Origin: Silvimonas iriomotensis | Lineage (GTDB): Bacteria; Pseudomonadota; Gammaproteobacteria; Burkholderiales; Chitinibacteraceae | Reading direction: 5' to 3' | Length of the DNA stretch: 64,000 nucleotides | Assembly: GCF_014645535.1 (NCBI RefSeq) | Contig: NZ_BMLX01000002.1 | Location: forward strand, 682,001-746,000 | Shown: piece after piece, positions 25,115 to 34,689 of the stretch | Position numbering within the stretch: the stretch's first letter is position 1 | Layout of the letters: each line of letters opens with the position of its first letter | Made by a program: the position numbers and the translations under genes | The notes under the pieces: generated by a model | Told to the model about the DNA's origin: nothing | Databases searched by the model: none | What the model saw: only the letters and a program-made list of their open reading frames with translations

Positions 25115-26653
25115 ATGAATCTGCTGAAATCACTCGCCACGACCAGTTCCATGACGCTGGCCTCGCGGGTTCTGGGCTTCGCGCGGGACGCCATTGTCGC
25201 CCGCATGTTTGGCGCCACGCTCGCCACCGACGCGTTCAATGTGGCGTTCAAATTACCCAACCTGTTGCGGCGCATTTTTGCCGAAGGGGCGTTCAGCCAG
25301 GCCTTCGTGCCGATTCTGGCCGAGTATAAAAACACCCAGGGCGAAGAAGCCACCCGTATTTTCATCTCTTATATTGCCGGCCTGCTGACGCTGGTGCTGG
25401 CGGTGATCACCGTGCTGGGCGTCATTGGCGCCCCGGTGGTGCTGTGGCTCACGGCGCCGGGTTTTGCCAACACGCCAGACAAGTTCAACCTGACCGTGCA
25501 GCTCTTGCACATCACGTTTCCGTATATTTTCCTGATCTCGCTGGCCAGCCTGGCTGGCGGCATTCTGAATACCTGGAACCGTTTTTCCGTCCCCGCCTTC
25601 GCGCCGACGCTGTTGAATGTCTCGCAGATTTTCTTTGCCACCGTGGTGGCGCCGCACATGGCGCAACCGATTATCGCGCTGGCCTGGGGCGTGATTGTGG
25701 GCGGCGTGCTGCAACTGTTGTATCAACTGCCGCATCTGAAAAAGATCGGCATGCTGGTGCTGCCGCGCCTGAATCTGAAAGACGCCGGCGTGTGGCGCGT
25801 GCTCAAGCAGATGGGGCCGGCCATTTTCAGTGTGTCGGTCGGCCAGATTTCTTTGCTGATCAACACCATCTTTGCCTCGTGGCTGGTCTCGGGCTCGATC
25901 TCTTGGATGTATTACGCTGACCGCCTGATGGAATTCCCGACCGGCGTGCTGGGCGTTGCGCTGGGCACGATTTTGCTGCCTTCGCTGGCCAAGGCGCACG
26001 CCAGCAAAAACCCGGAAGAGTATTCAAAGCTGCTCGACTGGGGCTTGCGCCTGTGCCTGATGCTGGCCCTGCCCTCTGCCGTGGCGCTGGCGGTGATTTC
26101 CGGCCCGCTGGTCTCGGCGCTGTTCCAGTACGGCCGCTTTGGCGCGCACGACGCCTTGATGACGCAATATGCGCTGATTGCCTATTCAGCCGGGCTGATC
26201 GGTCTGATCATGGTCAAGATTCTGGCGCCGGGCTTTTATGCCCGCCAGAACATCAAGACGCCAGTGAAGATTGCCGTCATTACCCTGCTGCTGACGCAGG
26301 TCATGAACCTGGCGTTCATCTGGCATCTGAAGCATGCGGGCCTGTCGCTGGCGATTGGTCTGGGCGCCTGCTGCAATGCCTCGCTGCTGTATTACCAGTT
26401 GCGCCGGCACGGTATTTTCCACCCGCAACCGGGCTGGAAGGCTTTCTTTGCCAAGCTGCTGATTGCGGTCGTGGTCATGGCCATTGCGCTGTATGGCACG
26501 CTGGTGCTGATGCCGGCCTGGGATATCGGCAATATGCCCTCACGCATTGCGCGGCTGGCCGGGCTGGTGGCGGTAGGCCTTGTCGCTTACTTCGGCATGC
26601 TGGGTCTGCTGGGTTTCCGCCCGCGCGATTTCTCTCGTAACGCGGTGCACTGA
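25115..26653 (+). CDS. murJ: Lipid II flippase MurJ
   Basis: 512 residues from ATG 25115, the normal MurJ length with the standard N-terminus ([20 protein letters not shown]). The frame stays open upstream to 25019, but that extension is not family-like. About 14 membrane segments are seen, with the conserved blocks [20 protein letters not shown] and [16 protein letters not shown]. It flips undecaprenyl-linked peptidoglycan precursor across the inner membrane. It is a single-gene unit ending in a strong terminator. Confidence 0.96.
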   Translation: MNLLKSLATTSSMTLASRVLGFARDAIVARMFGATLATDAFNVAFKLPNLLRRIFAEGAFSQAFVPILAEYKNTQGEEATRIFISYIAGLLTLVLAVITVLGVIGAPVVLWLTAPGFANTPDKFNLTVQLLHITFPYIFLISLASLAGGILNTWNRFSVPAFAPTLLNVSQIFFATVVAPHMAQPIIALAWGVIVGGVLQLLYQLPHLKKIGMLVLPRLNLKDAGVWRVLKQMGPAIFSVSVGQISLLINTIFASWLVSGSISWMYYADRLMEFPTGVLGVALGTILLPSLAKAHASKNPEEYSKLLDWGLRLCLMLALPSAVALAVISGPLVSALFQYGRFGAHDALMTQYALIAYSAGLIGLIMVKILAPGFYARQNIKTPVKIAVITLLLTQVMNLAFIWHLKHAGLSLAIGLGACCNASLLYYQLRRHGIFHPQPGWKAFFAKLLIAVVVMAIALYGTLVLMPAWDIGNMPSRIARLAGLVAVGLVAYFGMLGLLGFRPRDFSRNAVH

Positions 26654-26663
26654 TCTGCACTGT

Positions 26664-26710
26664 GCAGCAACAAAAAAGCCCGGCACTGCGCCGGGCTTTT
26701 TTGTTGCTGC
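26664..26710. terminator. Long bidirectional terminator
   Basis: Arms of 21 bases (GCAGCAACAAAAAAGCCCGG plus C and its exact complement) around a 5-nt loop. It lies between convergent murJ and the Mth938-like gene. Confidence 0.92.
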
Positions 26711-26724
26711 AAAGCCTGACTGAA

Positions 26725-27093
26725 TCAGGCACTCAGCACCAGCGCCACCACACGGCGCTCTTCAGCGGTCAGGATATTGAAGGTACGGCACAGCGCGCCG
26801 GTGTCCATCACATCCAGCCCGACATGCGCCTGCGCCAGCGCGGCATAAAGGCGCGGATGCGGAAAACGGATGCTTTTGCCGGTACCCAGCAGCACGACTT
26901 CCGGCTTGAGTTCCAGCAATTGCTCAAAGTGTCCGGCCTGCAGGTCTTCAAACCGCACGGGCTGCCATTCACGCACTTCAGACGGCGTCACGATCAGGCT
27001 GCCGTCGTATTGTTGCTGGTTCACCTTGACGAAGCCTTCGCCATAAGACGTGAACTGGTTCAGGTTATCGACATTGGTGTGATGCAGTTTCAT
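26725..27093 (-). CDS. Mth938/NDUFAF3-like domain protein (DUF498)
   Basis: 122 residues from ATG 27093; the upstream extension to 27156 is not family-like. The blocks YDGSLIVTPSEVREW, LKPEVVLLGTGKSIRFPHP and MDTGALCRTFNILTAEERR match the Mth938 domain, whose mitochondrial member NDUFAF3 helps assemble complex I. Bacterial members are small cytoplasmic proteins without a settled function. It is a single gene, convergent with murJ and divergent from the diguanylate cyclase. Confidence 0.85.
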   Translation of the reverse strand: MKLHHTNVDNLNQFTSYGEGFVKVNQQQYDGSLIVTPSEVREWQPVRFEDLQAGHFEQLLELKPEVVLLGTGKSIRFPHPRLYAALAQAHVGLDVMDTGALCRTFNILTAEERRVVALVLSA

Positions 27094-27229
27094 GACAGCA
27101 ATCCAGATGAGGTAAGCGGCCATTTTACCGGATGCCATCTGATTGCGCCGCCACACTCGCCGTTCATCTGCTTAACCTGAGCCGGGTCATGTGTATATAT
27201 TGAGAGTCCGGACCATCAGGAGGCAGGGT

Positions 27230-28759
27230 TTGAACACCAGGTATCAACCCGCACGGGTATCCACGCTGGCCTTTGGCTTTGTGTGCGTTGTATGTCTGCT
27301 GCTGGTCATCATGGATATCGCCCTGAGCTGGAACGCCCGCGATCAGCAACTGAAAGAAATGCGGGAGGAAACCACCAACCTGGCGCACGCCGCCGCCCAT
27401 CATGCCCAGGCCACCTTCAAAGTCACCGATACCGTGCTGTTTGGCATGGTCGAGCGACTGGAGTTTGACGGCACCGGCATCTTGCAAATGCAGCGCCTGC
27501 ACCGTTTTTTGCAGCAGCAATTGCTGGAACAACCGCATCTGGCCGGCCTGTTTGTGTATGACGAGCAAGGCAACTGGCTGACCAGTTCCCAGGCGCAAGT
27601 CAGCTACAACCTCAATAACTCAGACCGCGATTACTTTATCTGGCACCGCACCCACACCGATCGCGGGCCGCATATCGGCAAACCCGTGATCAGCCGTTCC
27701 ACCGGCCTGTGGATCATTCCGGTCTCGCGCCGCTTCAATCATGACGATGGCAGCTTTGCCGGCGTGGTCCTGGCCTCGGTGCGGCTGGACTACTTTTCCG
27801 CGTTCTATAACAGTTTTGATATCGGCAGCGCCGGCGCCATGAGCCTGGTGCTGGACAACGGCACCTTGCTGGTTCGCCGCCCGTTCAACCCGGCCAATAT
27901 TGGCTCTGACATGCGTAGCTCACTCGTATATCAGGGTTACCGCAACAGCGACGGCAGCGGCTCGCTGATCGTGAAATCCATCTACGATGGCGTCACCCGC
28001 CTGAACAGTTTCCAGCAGGTGGAAGGCTGGCCGGTCTTTGTCGCCGCTGCGTTCTCGCGCGATGAAATCCTGGCTGAATGGTGGCGTCACACTTTGTTCC
28101 ACTCGCTGGGCATTCTGGTGCTGGTGTCGATCCTGGGGCTGGCCGGCACGCATCTGGTACAACAGATCAACCTGCGTGCACGGGCGCAGCAAGACTTGCT
28201 CAAGGCACACCGCGCGCTGGAAAACATCAACGCCACCTTGCAGAAAATGGCCGCGCAGGATGGCCTGACCGGCCTGGCCAACCGGCGCCAGTTTGATAGC
28301 CGGCTGGCCGAAGAATTCGCCCGCGCCGCACGTGAGCAAACGTCGCTGGCGCTGATCATGATCGATGTCGATTTCTTCAAGCGCTACAACGACTTGTACG
28401 GCCACCCGGCGGGCGACGACTGTCTGCGCGCCATCAGCCACGCCATTGATGATCTGGTACACCGCCCCGGCGATCTGGCCGCGCGCTACGGCGGCGAAGA
28501 AATGGCCGTGCTCTTGCCCAATACCGATCTGGCCGGCGCCCGCAGCCTGGCAGAGAAATTCTGCGCGGCGGTACGCGCGCTGGACATGATCCACGCCGGC
28601 AACCCGGCCAGCTTTGTCACGATCAGCGCCGGCGTGCACGCACTGATCCCGCGGCCGGACCAGCACACGCCTGCGCTGGTACAACCGGCCGATGAAGCGC
28701 TGTACCGCGCCAAAGAAAGCGGTCGCAACCGCGTGGAAAGCAGCGCAAGCGATGCCTGA
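27230..28759 (+). CDS. Membrane-bound diguanylate cyclase (Cache-like sensor + GGDEF)
   Basis: 509 residues from TTG 27230, chosen because AGGAGG lies 6 bp upstream. An N-terminal membrane segment (TLAFGFVCVVCLLLVIMDIA), a periplasmic Cache-like sensor (about 40-290) and a second membrane segment (about 295-315, TLFHSLGILVLVSILGLAGT) lead to a coiled linker and a GGDEF domain (about 345-505). The active-site motif is GGEEM in place of GGEEF, and RPGD upstream is an RxxD product-inhibition site. It should make c-di-GMP in response to a periplasmic ligand. Confidence 0.92.
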   Translation: MNTRYQPARVSTLAFGFVCVVCLLLVIMDIALSWNARDQQLKEMREETTNLAHAAAHHAQATFKVTDTVLFGMVERLEFDGTGILQMQRLHRFLQQQLLEQPHLAGLFVYDEQGNWLTSSQAQVSYNLNNSDRDYFIWHRTHTDRGPHIGKPVISRSTGLWIIPVSRRFNHDDGSFAGVVLASVRLDYFSAFYNSFDIGSAGAMSLVLDNGTLLVRRPFNPANIGSDMRSSLVYQGYRNSDGSGSLIVKSIYDGVTRLNSFQQVEGWPVFVAAAFSRDEILAEWWRHTLFHSLGILVLVSILGLAGTHLVQQINLRARAQQDLLKAHRALENINATLQKMAAQDGLTGLANRRQFDSRLAEEFARAAREQTSLALIMIDVDFFKRYNDLYGHPAGDDCLRAISHAIDDLVHRPGDLAARYGGEEMAVLLPNTDLAGARSLAEKFCAAVRALDMIHAGNPASFVTISAGVHALIPRPDQHTPALVQPADEALYRAKESGRNRVESSASDA

Positions 28760-28865
28760 GCCCACGTGCTTCGCCATCGGGCCGGCGCTCTGTCGGCCCG
28801 TGCTGCGTTGCGTTAGCCAATTGATTACACTGCCCTTTCCCGTCCCCTGCCATAAGGACAGTGCC

Positions 28866-29360
28866 ATGTCGCAATACCAGCTTGCCCAGCTCAACATCGG
28901 TATCGCCAAAGGCCCGATCGACTCGCCGGTCATGGCCGATTTTGTCGCCAACCTGGATCGGATCAACGCGCTGGCGGAGTCTTCGCCCGGTTTTGTCTGG
29001 CGGCTGAAGGACGACGCCGGCAATGCCACCGATCTGCGCCCCTACGACCCTGATACGCTGGTCAACATGTCGGTCTGGCAGGATGTCGACGCGTTGCGGC
29101 ATTACGTCTATCACACCGCCCACACCGAAATCATGAGCCGCCGCCGCGAGTTCTTTGAACGCATGCCAGAGTCATACCTGGTGCTGTGGTGGGTTGAGGC
29201 CGGCCATATTCCGACGACCGAAGAGGCCAAAGAACGGCTTGATTGCCTGCGCCGGCACGGCCCGACTGCGTTCGCGTTCACCTTCAAACAAGCCTGGCCC
29301 GCACCGGATGCACGCGGCGAAAGCTTTACGGTTTTTGAAGATACCTGCCCGGCCGGCTAA
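28866..29360 (+). CDS. DUF3291 domain protein
   Basis: 164 residues from ATG 28866, with AAGGA 7 bp upstream. The pattern AQLNIGIAKGPIDSPVMADF, LVNMSVWQDVDALRHYVY and YLVLWWVEAGHIPTTEEAK matches DUF3291, a dimeric alpha/beta barrel-like family related to small monooxygenases. No catalytic role can be named. It stands alone between the cyclase gene and a terminator. Confidence 0.82.
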   Translation: MSQYQLAQLNIGIAKGPIDSPVMADFVANLDRINALAESSPGFVWRLKDDAGNATDLRPYDPDTLVNMSVWQDVDALRHYVYHTAHTEIMSRRREFFERMPESYLVLWWVEAGHIPTTEEAKERLDCLRRHGPTAFAFTFKQAWPAPDARGESFTVFEDTCPAG

Positions 29361-29383
29361 GACACGCTGGCCAGCCAGCACGC

Positions 29384-29426
29384 AAGGCGATTGCAAACCG
29401 TTGATTACGCGGTGCAATCGCCTTTT
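29384..29426 (+). terminator. Terminator after the DUF3291 gene
   Basis: AAGGCGATTGCA and TGCAATCGCCTT enclose a 17-nt loop and are followed by TT. The loop carries a further short pairing. Confidence 0.75.
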
Positions 29427-29536
29427 CATTTCTGGCGATACACACAAGTTGCCAAACCGGTGCAGACGAGCGCCCGCAGCGCTCACTTCTTCGCTATCAT
29501 ACGAGGTTCCCCCGATTTTCTTGCAGGCCACTGTTG

Positions 29537-30766
29537 ATGGAAGCCATTCTCAAGTCGAACAAACTGCTGAACGTTTGCTACGAAATCCGCGGCCCGGTGC
29601 CCGAAAAAGCCCGGCAGATGGAAGAAGAAGGCTATCGCATCATCAAACTGAACATTGGCAACCTGGCCCCGTTTGGTTTTGAAGCACCGGATGAAGTGGT
29701 TCAGGACGTCATCCGCAACCTGCCCAACTCGGCCGGTTATGTGGATTCCAAAGGCTTGTTCCCGGCCCGCAAGGCCATCATGCATTACACCCAGGAAAAG
29801 GGCATTGCAGACGTCACCGTTGATGACATCTACATTGGCAACGGCGCGTCCGAGCTGATCGTGATGTCCATGCAGGGTCTGCTGAACAACGGCGACGAAG
29901 TCCTCGTGCCGATGCCCGACTACCCGCTGTGGACCGCTGCCGTGAGTCTGGCCGGCGGCACCCCGCGCCATTATCTGTGTGATGACGCCAACGGCTGGCT
30001 GCCGTCGCTGGACGACATCCGCGCCAAGATCACCCCGCGCACGCGCGCCATTGTGGTGATCAACCCGAACAACCCGACCGGCGCGCTGTATCCGGATGAT
30101 CTGCTCAAAGAGATCGTCGAGATCGCCCGCCAGAACAAGCTGATCATTTACGCCGACGAGATCTACGACAAGGTCTTGTACGACGGCCGCACGCACACCT
30201 CGCTGGCTTCGCTGGCCGAAGACGTGCTGTTTGTCACCTTCAATGGTTTGTCCAAGAACTACCGCGCCTGCGGCTATCGCGCCGGCTGGATGGTGGTGTC
30301 GGGCAACAAAAAAATCGCCAAAGATTACATTGAAGGGCTGAATATTCTGGCCACCATGCGCTTGTGCGCCAACGTGCCGGCGCAATACGCCATCCAGACG
30401 GCGCTGGGCGGCTATCAAAGTATCAACGATCTGGTGAAACCGGGTGGCCGCCTGACGCGTCAGCGCGATCTGGCGTACGACCTGCTCAACAGCATTCCTG
30501 GCGTGACCTGCAACAAGCCGCAAGCGGCCTTGTACATGTTCCCGAAACTGGACCCGAAAATGTACCCGGTGCAGGACGACCAGCAGCTGATCCTGGAACT
30601 GTTGCAAGAAGAAAAAGTGCTGATGGTGCAAGGCACCGGCTTTAACTGGCCGCAGCCGGATCATTTCCGCATGACCTTCCTGCCTAACCTGGATGACCTG
30701 ACCGATGCGCTGGGCCGCGTCGAGCGCTTCCTCTCGGGTTATCGCAAACGGCACGGTACGGCATAA
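29537..30766 (+). CDS. alaA: Alanine-forming PLP-dependent aminotransferase (AlaA type)
   Basis: 409 residues from ATG 29537 (a TTG directly before it is in frame). Class I aminotransferase blocks are NPNNPTGALY, the Asp/Tyr pair in IIYADEIYDKVLYDG and the PLP lysine in FNGLSKNYRACGYRAGWM. The N-terminus IKLNIGNLAPFGFEAPDEV is typical of AlaA/YfbQ, which transfers amino groups between glutamate and pyruvate. The stop overlaps the GNAT gene start by 1 bp, opening the run to hom and thrC. Confidence 0.9.
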   Translation: MEAILKSNKLLNVCYEIRGPVPEKARQMEEEGYRIIKLNIGNLAPFGFEAPDEVVQDVIRNLPNSAGYVDSKGLFPARKAIMHYTQEKGIADVTVDDIYIGNGASELIVMSMQGLLNNGDEVLVPMPDYPLWTAAVSLAGGTPRHYLCDDANGWLPSLDDIRAKITPRTRAIVVINPNNPTGALYPDDLLKEIVEIARQNKLIIYADEIYDKVLYDGRTHTSLASLAEDVLFVTFNGLSKNYRACGYRAGWMVVSGNKKIAKDYIEGLNILATMRLCANVPAQYAIQTALGGYQSINDLVKPGGRLTRQRDLAYDLLNSIPGVTCNKPQAALYMFPKLDPKMYPVQDDQQLILELLQEEKVLMVQGTGFNWPQPDHFRMTFLPNLDDLTDALGRVERFLSGYRKRHGTA

Positions 30767-31206
30767 TGCAGATTCTTGAACTGATTGATGATCACGGCCA
30801 GTTTGCCGAGGCCCACTGGTTCGCCAGGGCACAACCAGTTCATGTTCAATTGCGCCCCAACCTGCCGGCAGACTACACCGGCCGGCTTGCGGTCATTGCG
30901 CACAACGGCGGTCGCCTGATCGCCGTTACCCAAAACGATCAGGTACTCGGTCTGGCGCTATGGCGCTTGATTGAAAACACCTACGAAGGCCGTCGTCTTT
31001 ACGTGGACGATCTGGTCACCGATGCCACTGTGCGATCCACAGGCGTTGGAAAGAAGATGCTGGACTGGCTTGAAACAAAGGCACGCGCGCAAGGTTGTGA
31101 CGTGCTGGCGCTGGATTCCGGCGTGCAGCGTACGCTTGCACATAAATTCTATTTCCGGGAGGGATTGCATATCCCTTCATTCAACTTCAAGAAGGCGCTG
31201 AAATGA
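30766..31206 (+). CDS. GNAT-family N-acetyltransferase
   Basis: 146 residues. The acetyl-CoA loop is seen as VRSTGVGKKMLDWLETKAR, preceded by the beta strand LYVDDLVTD and followed by HKFYFREGL. Substrate unknown. It overlaps alaA by 1 bp and hom by 4 bp, so it is translated in line with amino-acid synthesis enzymes. Confidence 0.88.
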   Translation: MQILELIDDHGQFAEAHWFARAQPVHVQLRPNLPADYTGRLAVIAHNGGRLIAVTQNDQVLGLALWRLIENTYEGRRLYVDDLVTDATVRSTGVGKKMLDWLETKARAQGCDVLALDSGVQRTLAHKFYFREGLHIPSFNFKKALK

Positions 31207-32519
31207 GAGCGATTCATGTTGGTCTGTGCGGTGTTGGCACCGTTGGCGGTGGCACTGCCGCCGTATTGAAACGCAATGCAGAAGAGATCGCACGCCGCGC
31301 CGGGCGTCCGATCAAGATCATCATTGCCGCGAACCGTGATCTGGATCGCGCCCGCGAAATGTGCGGCCCCGATGTCGAAATCGTCAACGATGCACTCAAG
31401 GTGGTGAACCACCCTGATGTCGACATCGTGGTCGAACTGATTGGCGGCACCACCATTGCCAAAGAGCTGGTCCTCAAGGCCATTGCCAACGGCAAGCATG
31501 TGGTCACCGCCAACAAAAAGCTGATCGCCGAATACGGCAACGAGATTTTCGAGCGCGCCCAGGAAAAAGGCGTGACCGTGGCATTTGAAGCCGCCGTAGC
31601 CGGTGGCATTCCGGTGATCAAGGCCCTGCGTGAAGGCCTGACCGCCAACCGTATCGAATGGATTGCCGGCATCATCAACGGCACCAGCAACTTCATCCTG
31701 ACCGAGATGCGTGACAAGGGTCTGGCGTTTAACGATGTGCTGGCCGAAGCCCAGCGCCTGGGTTACGCCGAAGCCGATCCGACCTTCGACATTGAAGGCC
31801 ACGACGCCGCCCACAAGCTCACCATCATGAGCGCCATCGCATTCGGGATTCCGGTGCAGTTCGACAAAGCGTACCTGGAAGGCATCAGCAAGCTGGATGC
31901 CGCCGATATCAAGTACGCCGGCGAACTGGGTTACCGCATCAAACTCCTGGGCGTGACCCGCCGCCGCGAAAACGGTATTGAACTGCGCGTGGCCCCGACG
32001 CTGATCCCGCACAAGCGCCTGATCGCCAATGTTGATGGCGTCATGAACGCCGTGCTGGTGAAGGGCGACGCCGTGGGCGCGACCATGTATTACGGTGCCG
32101 GTGCCGGCGCCGAGCCGACCGCCTCTGCCGTGATTGCAGACCTGGTGGACGTAACCCGCCTGGCCACCGCCGACCCGGAAAACCGCGTACCGCATCTGGC
32201 GTTCCAGCCCAGCGCCCTGGCCAATCTGCCGATCCTGCCGATCGACGAAGTGGAAACGTGTTACTACCTGCGCATGGACGCTGAAGACCGTCCGGGCGTG
32301 CTGGCCGACGTCTCGCGCATCCTCGCCGATGCCAACATTTCGGTTGAATCCATGATGCAAAAGCCGGCGGACGAGCAGAAGGACAACCGTGCCGACATCA
32401 TCATCCTGACCCACCAGGCCGTGGAGAAGAATGTGAATGGCGCGCTGGAAAAGATCGAAGCGCTCTCCAGCATTACCGGCAAGGTGGTCAAACTGCGTCT
32501 GGAACATCTGAATGGCTAA
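31203..32519 (+). CDS. hom: Homoserine dehydrogenase
   Basis: 438 residues. The NAD(P)-binding GLCGVGTVGGG is at about 8-18, followed by VTANKKLIAEYG and the catalytic block GIINGTSNFILTEM. A C-terminal ACT domain (about 355-435, starting YYLRMDAEDRPGVLADVSRI) provides threonine feedback. It reduces aspartate semialdehyde to homoserine. It overlaps the GNAT gene and the next small gene; thrC is 700 bp downstream on the same strand. Confidence 0.97.
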   Translation: MRAIHVGLCGVGTVGGGTAAVLKRNAEEIARRAGRPIKIIIAANRDLDRAREMCGPDVEIVNDALKVVNHPDVDIVVELIGGTTIAKELVLKAIANGKHVVTANKKLIAEYGNEIFERAQEKGVTVAFEAAVAGGIPVIKALREGLTANRIEWIAGIINGTSNFILTEMRDKGLAFNDVLAEAQRLGYAEADPTFDIEGHDAAHKLTIMSAIAFGIPVQFDKAYLEGISKLDAADIKYAGELGYRIKLLGVTRRRENGIELRVAPTLIPHKRLIANVDGVMNAVLVKGDAVGATMYYGAGAGAEPTASAVIADLVDVTRLATADPENRVPHLAFQPSALANLPILPIDEVETCYYLRMDAEDRPGVLADVSRILADANISVESMMQKPADEQKDNRADIIILTHQAVEKNVNGALEKIEALSSITGKVVKLRLEHLNG

Positions 32520-32901
32520 GGCTCTGGCGAGCTGGCTGGTTCTGGCAACGTTGCTCAGCGCAGCGTTGCCGGCCGGCGCGGCGCAAGTGACCAGCGTGCG
32601 CGGCACCAATATCTCGGTGATGCGCGCGCAGGCCATCAGCGCCTGCAAACGCCAGAACCTGCCGCAAAACGTCGCGGACCAGCTCGCCAAACTGCAGATC
32701 CCGTTTGACCAGAATGCGTTTTGTGGCTGCGTGGGCCAGCGCCTGATGCATGACGCCCGTATCAACGGGCTGATCGCCGGCAAGGAACCCATACTGGCTG
32801 ATGATGCACTGGAACGCGTGCTCAAGGGCAAAGCGGCGGCGGCCGGGTTTAGTTGCCTGGGCGAAGAGATCGACAAGCTGGTCGATCAGCCCGCGCCATA
32901 A
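32512..32901 (+). CDS. Small exported protein of unknown function
   Basis: 129 residues with a signal peptide (MAKALASWLVLATLLSAALP, then AGAA). The mature part has three cysteines besides the leader, two of them in FCGCVGQRL and one in SCLGEE, suggesting a disulfide. I recognise no family. Its ATG lies 8 bp inside the end of hom, so it is coupled to that operon, but no link to threonine synthesis is apparent. Confidence 0.62.
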   Translation: MAKALASWLVLATLLSAALPAGAAQVTSVRGTNISVMRAQAISACKRQNLPQNVADQLAKLQIPFDQNAFCGCVGQRLMHDARINGLIAGKEPILADDALERVLKGKAAAAGFSCLGEEIDKLVDQPAP

Positions 32902-32917
32902 CACCCGGAAGCACGCC

Positions 32918-33211
32918 ATGATTCTGGAAATTGCCCATCTCGATGTCAAACCGGCCCTGACTGCCGAGTTCGAGGTCGCATTCGGGCAAGCCCAGGCCAT
33001 CATCGCCAGCATGCCCGGTTATATCAGCCACGAACTGCAACGCTGTCTTGAACGCCCGCAGCATTACGCGCTACTGGTGCGCTGGCAAACACTGGAAGAC
33101 CACACCAAGGGCTTCCGGAGTTCTGCGCAATACCAGCAATGGAAAGCGTTACTGCATCACTTTTATGATCCGTTCCCGACGGTGGAACATTACGCGCACA
33201 TCGCGCCCTGA
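32918..33211 (+). CDS. Antibiotic biosynthesis monooxygenase (ABM) domain protein
   Basis: 97 residues from ATG 32918. The dimeric ferredoxin-like ABM pattern is clear: ILEIAHLDVKPALTAEFEVA, MPGYISHELQRCLERPQHYA and LLVRWQTLEDHTKGF. Such proteins include small heme- or quinol-active monooxygenases and non-catalytic dimers. It sits 16 bp after the small exported protein gene and 13 bp before thrC, so it is part of the hom-thrC unit. Confidence 0.85.
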   Translation: MILEIAHLDVKPALTAEFEVAFGQAQAIIASMPGYISHELQRCLERPQHYALLVRWQTLEDHTKGFRSSAQYQQWKALLHHFYDPFPTVEHYAHIAP

Positions 33212-33224
33212 ACAGGCTTCGATC

Positions 33225-34634
33225 ATGCAATACATCTCCACACGCGGCGGCATGTCGCCCAAGAAATTCTCTGAAATCCTGCTGGGCGGCCTCGCGCCGG
33301 ACGGCGGCCTGGTGGTGCCGGACCAATACCCCACCCTGTCCGCCGATGACCTCAAGGCACTGGCAGGCAAGTCTTATACCGATCTGGCCTTCGCCATCAT
33401 CAGCCGTTTTGTTGACGATATCCCGGCGGCAGACCTCAAAGCCCTGATCGACAAGACCTACACCAAAGCCGCCTTCGGCACGGATGAAATCACCCCGCTG
33501 ACGCGCCTGGAAGACGACCTCTTCATCCAGCAACTGTCCAACGGCCCGACCCTTGCCTTCAAGGACATGGCCATGCAGCTTTTGGGCAATCTGTTTGAAT
33601 ACGTGCTTAACCGCGCCGGCGAGGAAATCAACATTGTCGGCGCCACCAGCGGCGACACCGGCAGCGCGGCAGAATACGCCATGCGTGGCAAGAAAGGCGT
33701 GCGCGTGTTCATGCTCTCGCCCTACGGCAAGATGAGCCCCTTCCAGCGCGCGCAGATGTTCACGCTGCAAGACGAGAACATCTTCAATATCTCGGTCAAC
33801 AACATGTTCGACGCTTGCCAGGACATGGTCAAAGCCGTCAACAACGACGCCGCGTTCAAGGCCAGGTACAAGATCGGCGCCGTGAACTCGATCAACTGGG
33901 GCCGCGTGGTTGCCCAGGTGGTGTACTACTTCAAGGGCTACTTTGCCGTCGCCAAAGAAGTGGGCGAACCGGTGGACTTCTGCGTACCGTCGGGCAACTT
34001 CGGCAATATCTGCGCCGCCCACGTGGCACGCCAGATGGGCCTGCCGATCCGCAACCTCGTCGTCGCCACCAACGAAAACGACGTGCTGGACGAGTTCTTC
34101 AAGACTGGCGGCTATCACCCGCGCGGCCTGGATCAGACTTACGAGACCTCCAGCCCGTCCATGGACATCACCAAGGCATCCAACCTGGAACGCTTTGTGT
34201 TCGACCTGACCGGCCGTGACGGCGCAAAGCTGGCCGCGCTGTGGCACACCGTGGAAAAAGCCAAAGGCTTTGACCTCTCTGCCGAGGACTTTGCCCGCAT
34301 GCGGGGCGAATACGGTTTCCGTTCGGATCGCAGCACCCACGCCGACCGCATCAACAGCATCCGTGAAGTCTTCAACAAATACGGCGTGCAGATCGACCCG
34401 CACACTGCCGACGGCTACCACGCCGCCAAGGCGCACCGTCAGGCCGGCGTGAAAATGGTCATCATGGAAACCGCCCTGCCCGCCAAGTTTGAAGCCACCA
34501 TGCAAGAAGCACTGGGCAGCAAACCCGCCATGCCCGCCGCCGTAGCCGACCTGGAAAAGCTGCCGCAACGCTTTGACGTGATGGACGCCGACGTGCAGAC
34601 GCTGAAAGACTACGTGGCTGCCCGCGCCGGTTGA
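33225..34634 (+). CDS. thrC: Threonine synthase
   Basis: 469 residues from ATG 33225, with the standard start MQYISTRGGMSPKKFSEILL. The PLP lysine is K113 in NGPTLAFKDMAMQ. The phosphate-binding block is ATSGDTGSAAEYAM, and PSGNFGNICAAHVA follows. It turns O-phosphohomoserine into threonine, the end product of the hom branch. The kinase gene thrB is not in this operon. A strong terminator follows. Confidence 0.97.
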   Translation: MQYISTRGGMSPKKFSEILLGGLAPDGGLVVPDQYPTLSADDLKALAGKSYTDLAFAIISRFVDDIPAADLKALIDKTYTKAAFGTDEITPLTRLEDDLFIQQLSNGPTLAFKDMAMQLLGNLFEYVLNRAGEEINIVGATSGDTGSAAEYAMRGKKGVRVFMLSPYGKMSPFQRAQMFTLQDENIFNISVNNMFDACQDMVKAVNNDAAFKARYKIGAVNSINWGRVVAQVVYYFKGYFAVAKEVGEPVDFCVPSGNFGNICAAHVARQMGLPIRNLVVATNENDVLDEFFKTGGYHPRGLDQTYETSSPSMDITKASNLERFVFDLTGRDGAKLAALWHTVEKAKGFDLSAEDFARMRGEYGFRSDRSTHADRINSIREVFNKYGVQIDPHTADGYHAAKAHRQAGVKMVIMETALPAKFEATMQEALGSKPAMPAAVADLEKLPQRFDVMDADVQTLKDYVAARAG

Positions 34635-34655
34635 TCCATAACGCGACACACCCAT

Positions 34656-34685
34656 AAAAATGGCCCGTCTTTTCGGGCCATTTTT
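34656..34685. terminator. Terminator after thrC
   Basis: AAAAATGGCCCG, a 6-nt loop, CGGGCCATTTTT. It also separates thrC from the CRISPR leader. Confidence 0.92.
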
Positions 34686-34689
34686 ATTG

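Noticed and set aside
28692-28865. N-terminal extension of the DUF3291 gene overlapping the cyclase gene
   Set aside because: ATG 28866 has a good ribosome binding site and matches the family's usual start.
30766-31206. GNAT gene as a toxin of a toxin-antitoxin pair
   Set aside because: No small DUF1778-type partner precedes it; it is embedded between alaA and hom with overlapping ends.
33024-34655. 543-codon minus-strand frame opposite thrC
   Set aside because: Shadow of thrC codons; no start signal or domain.
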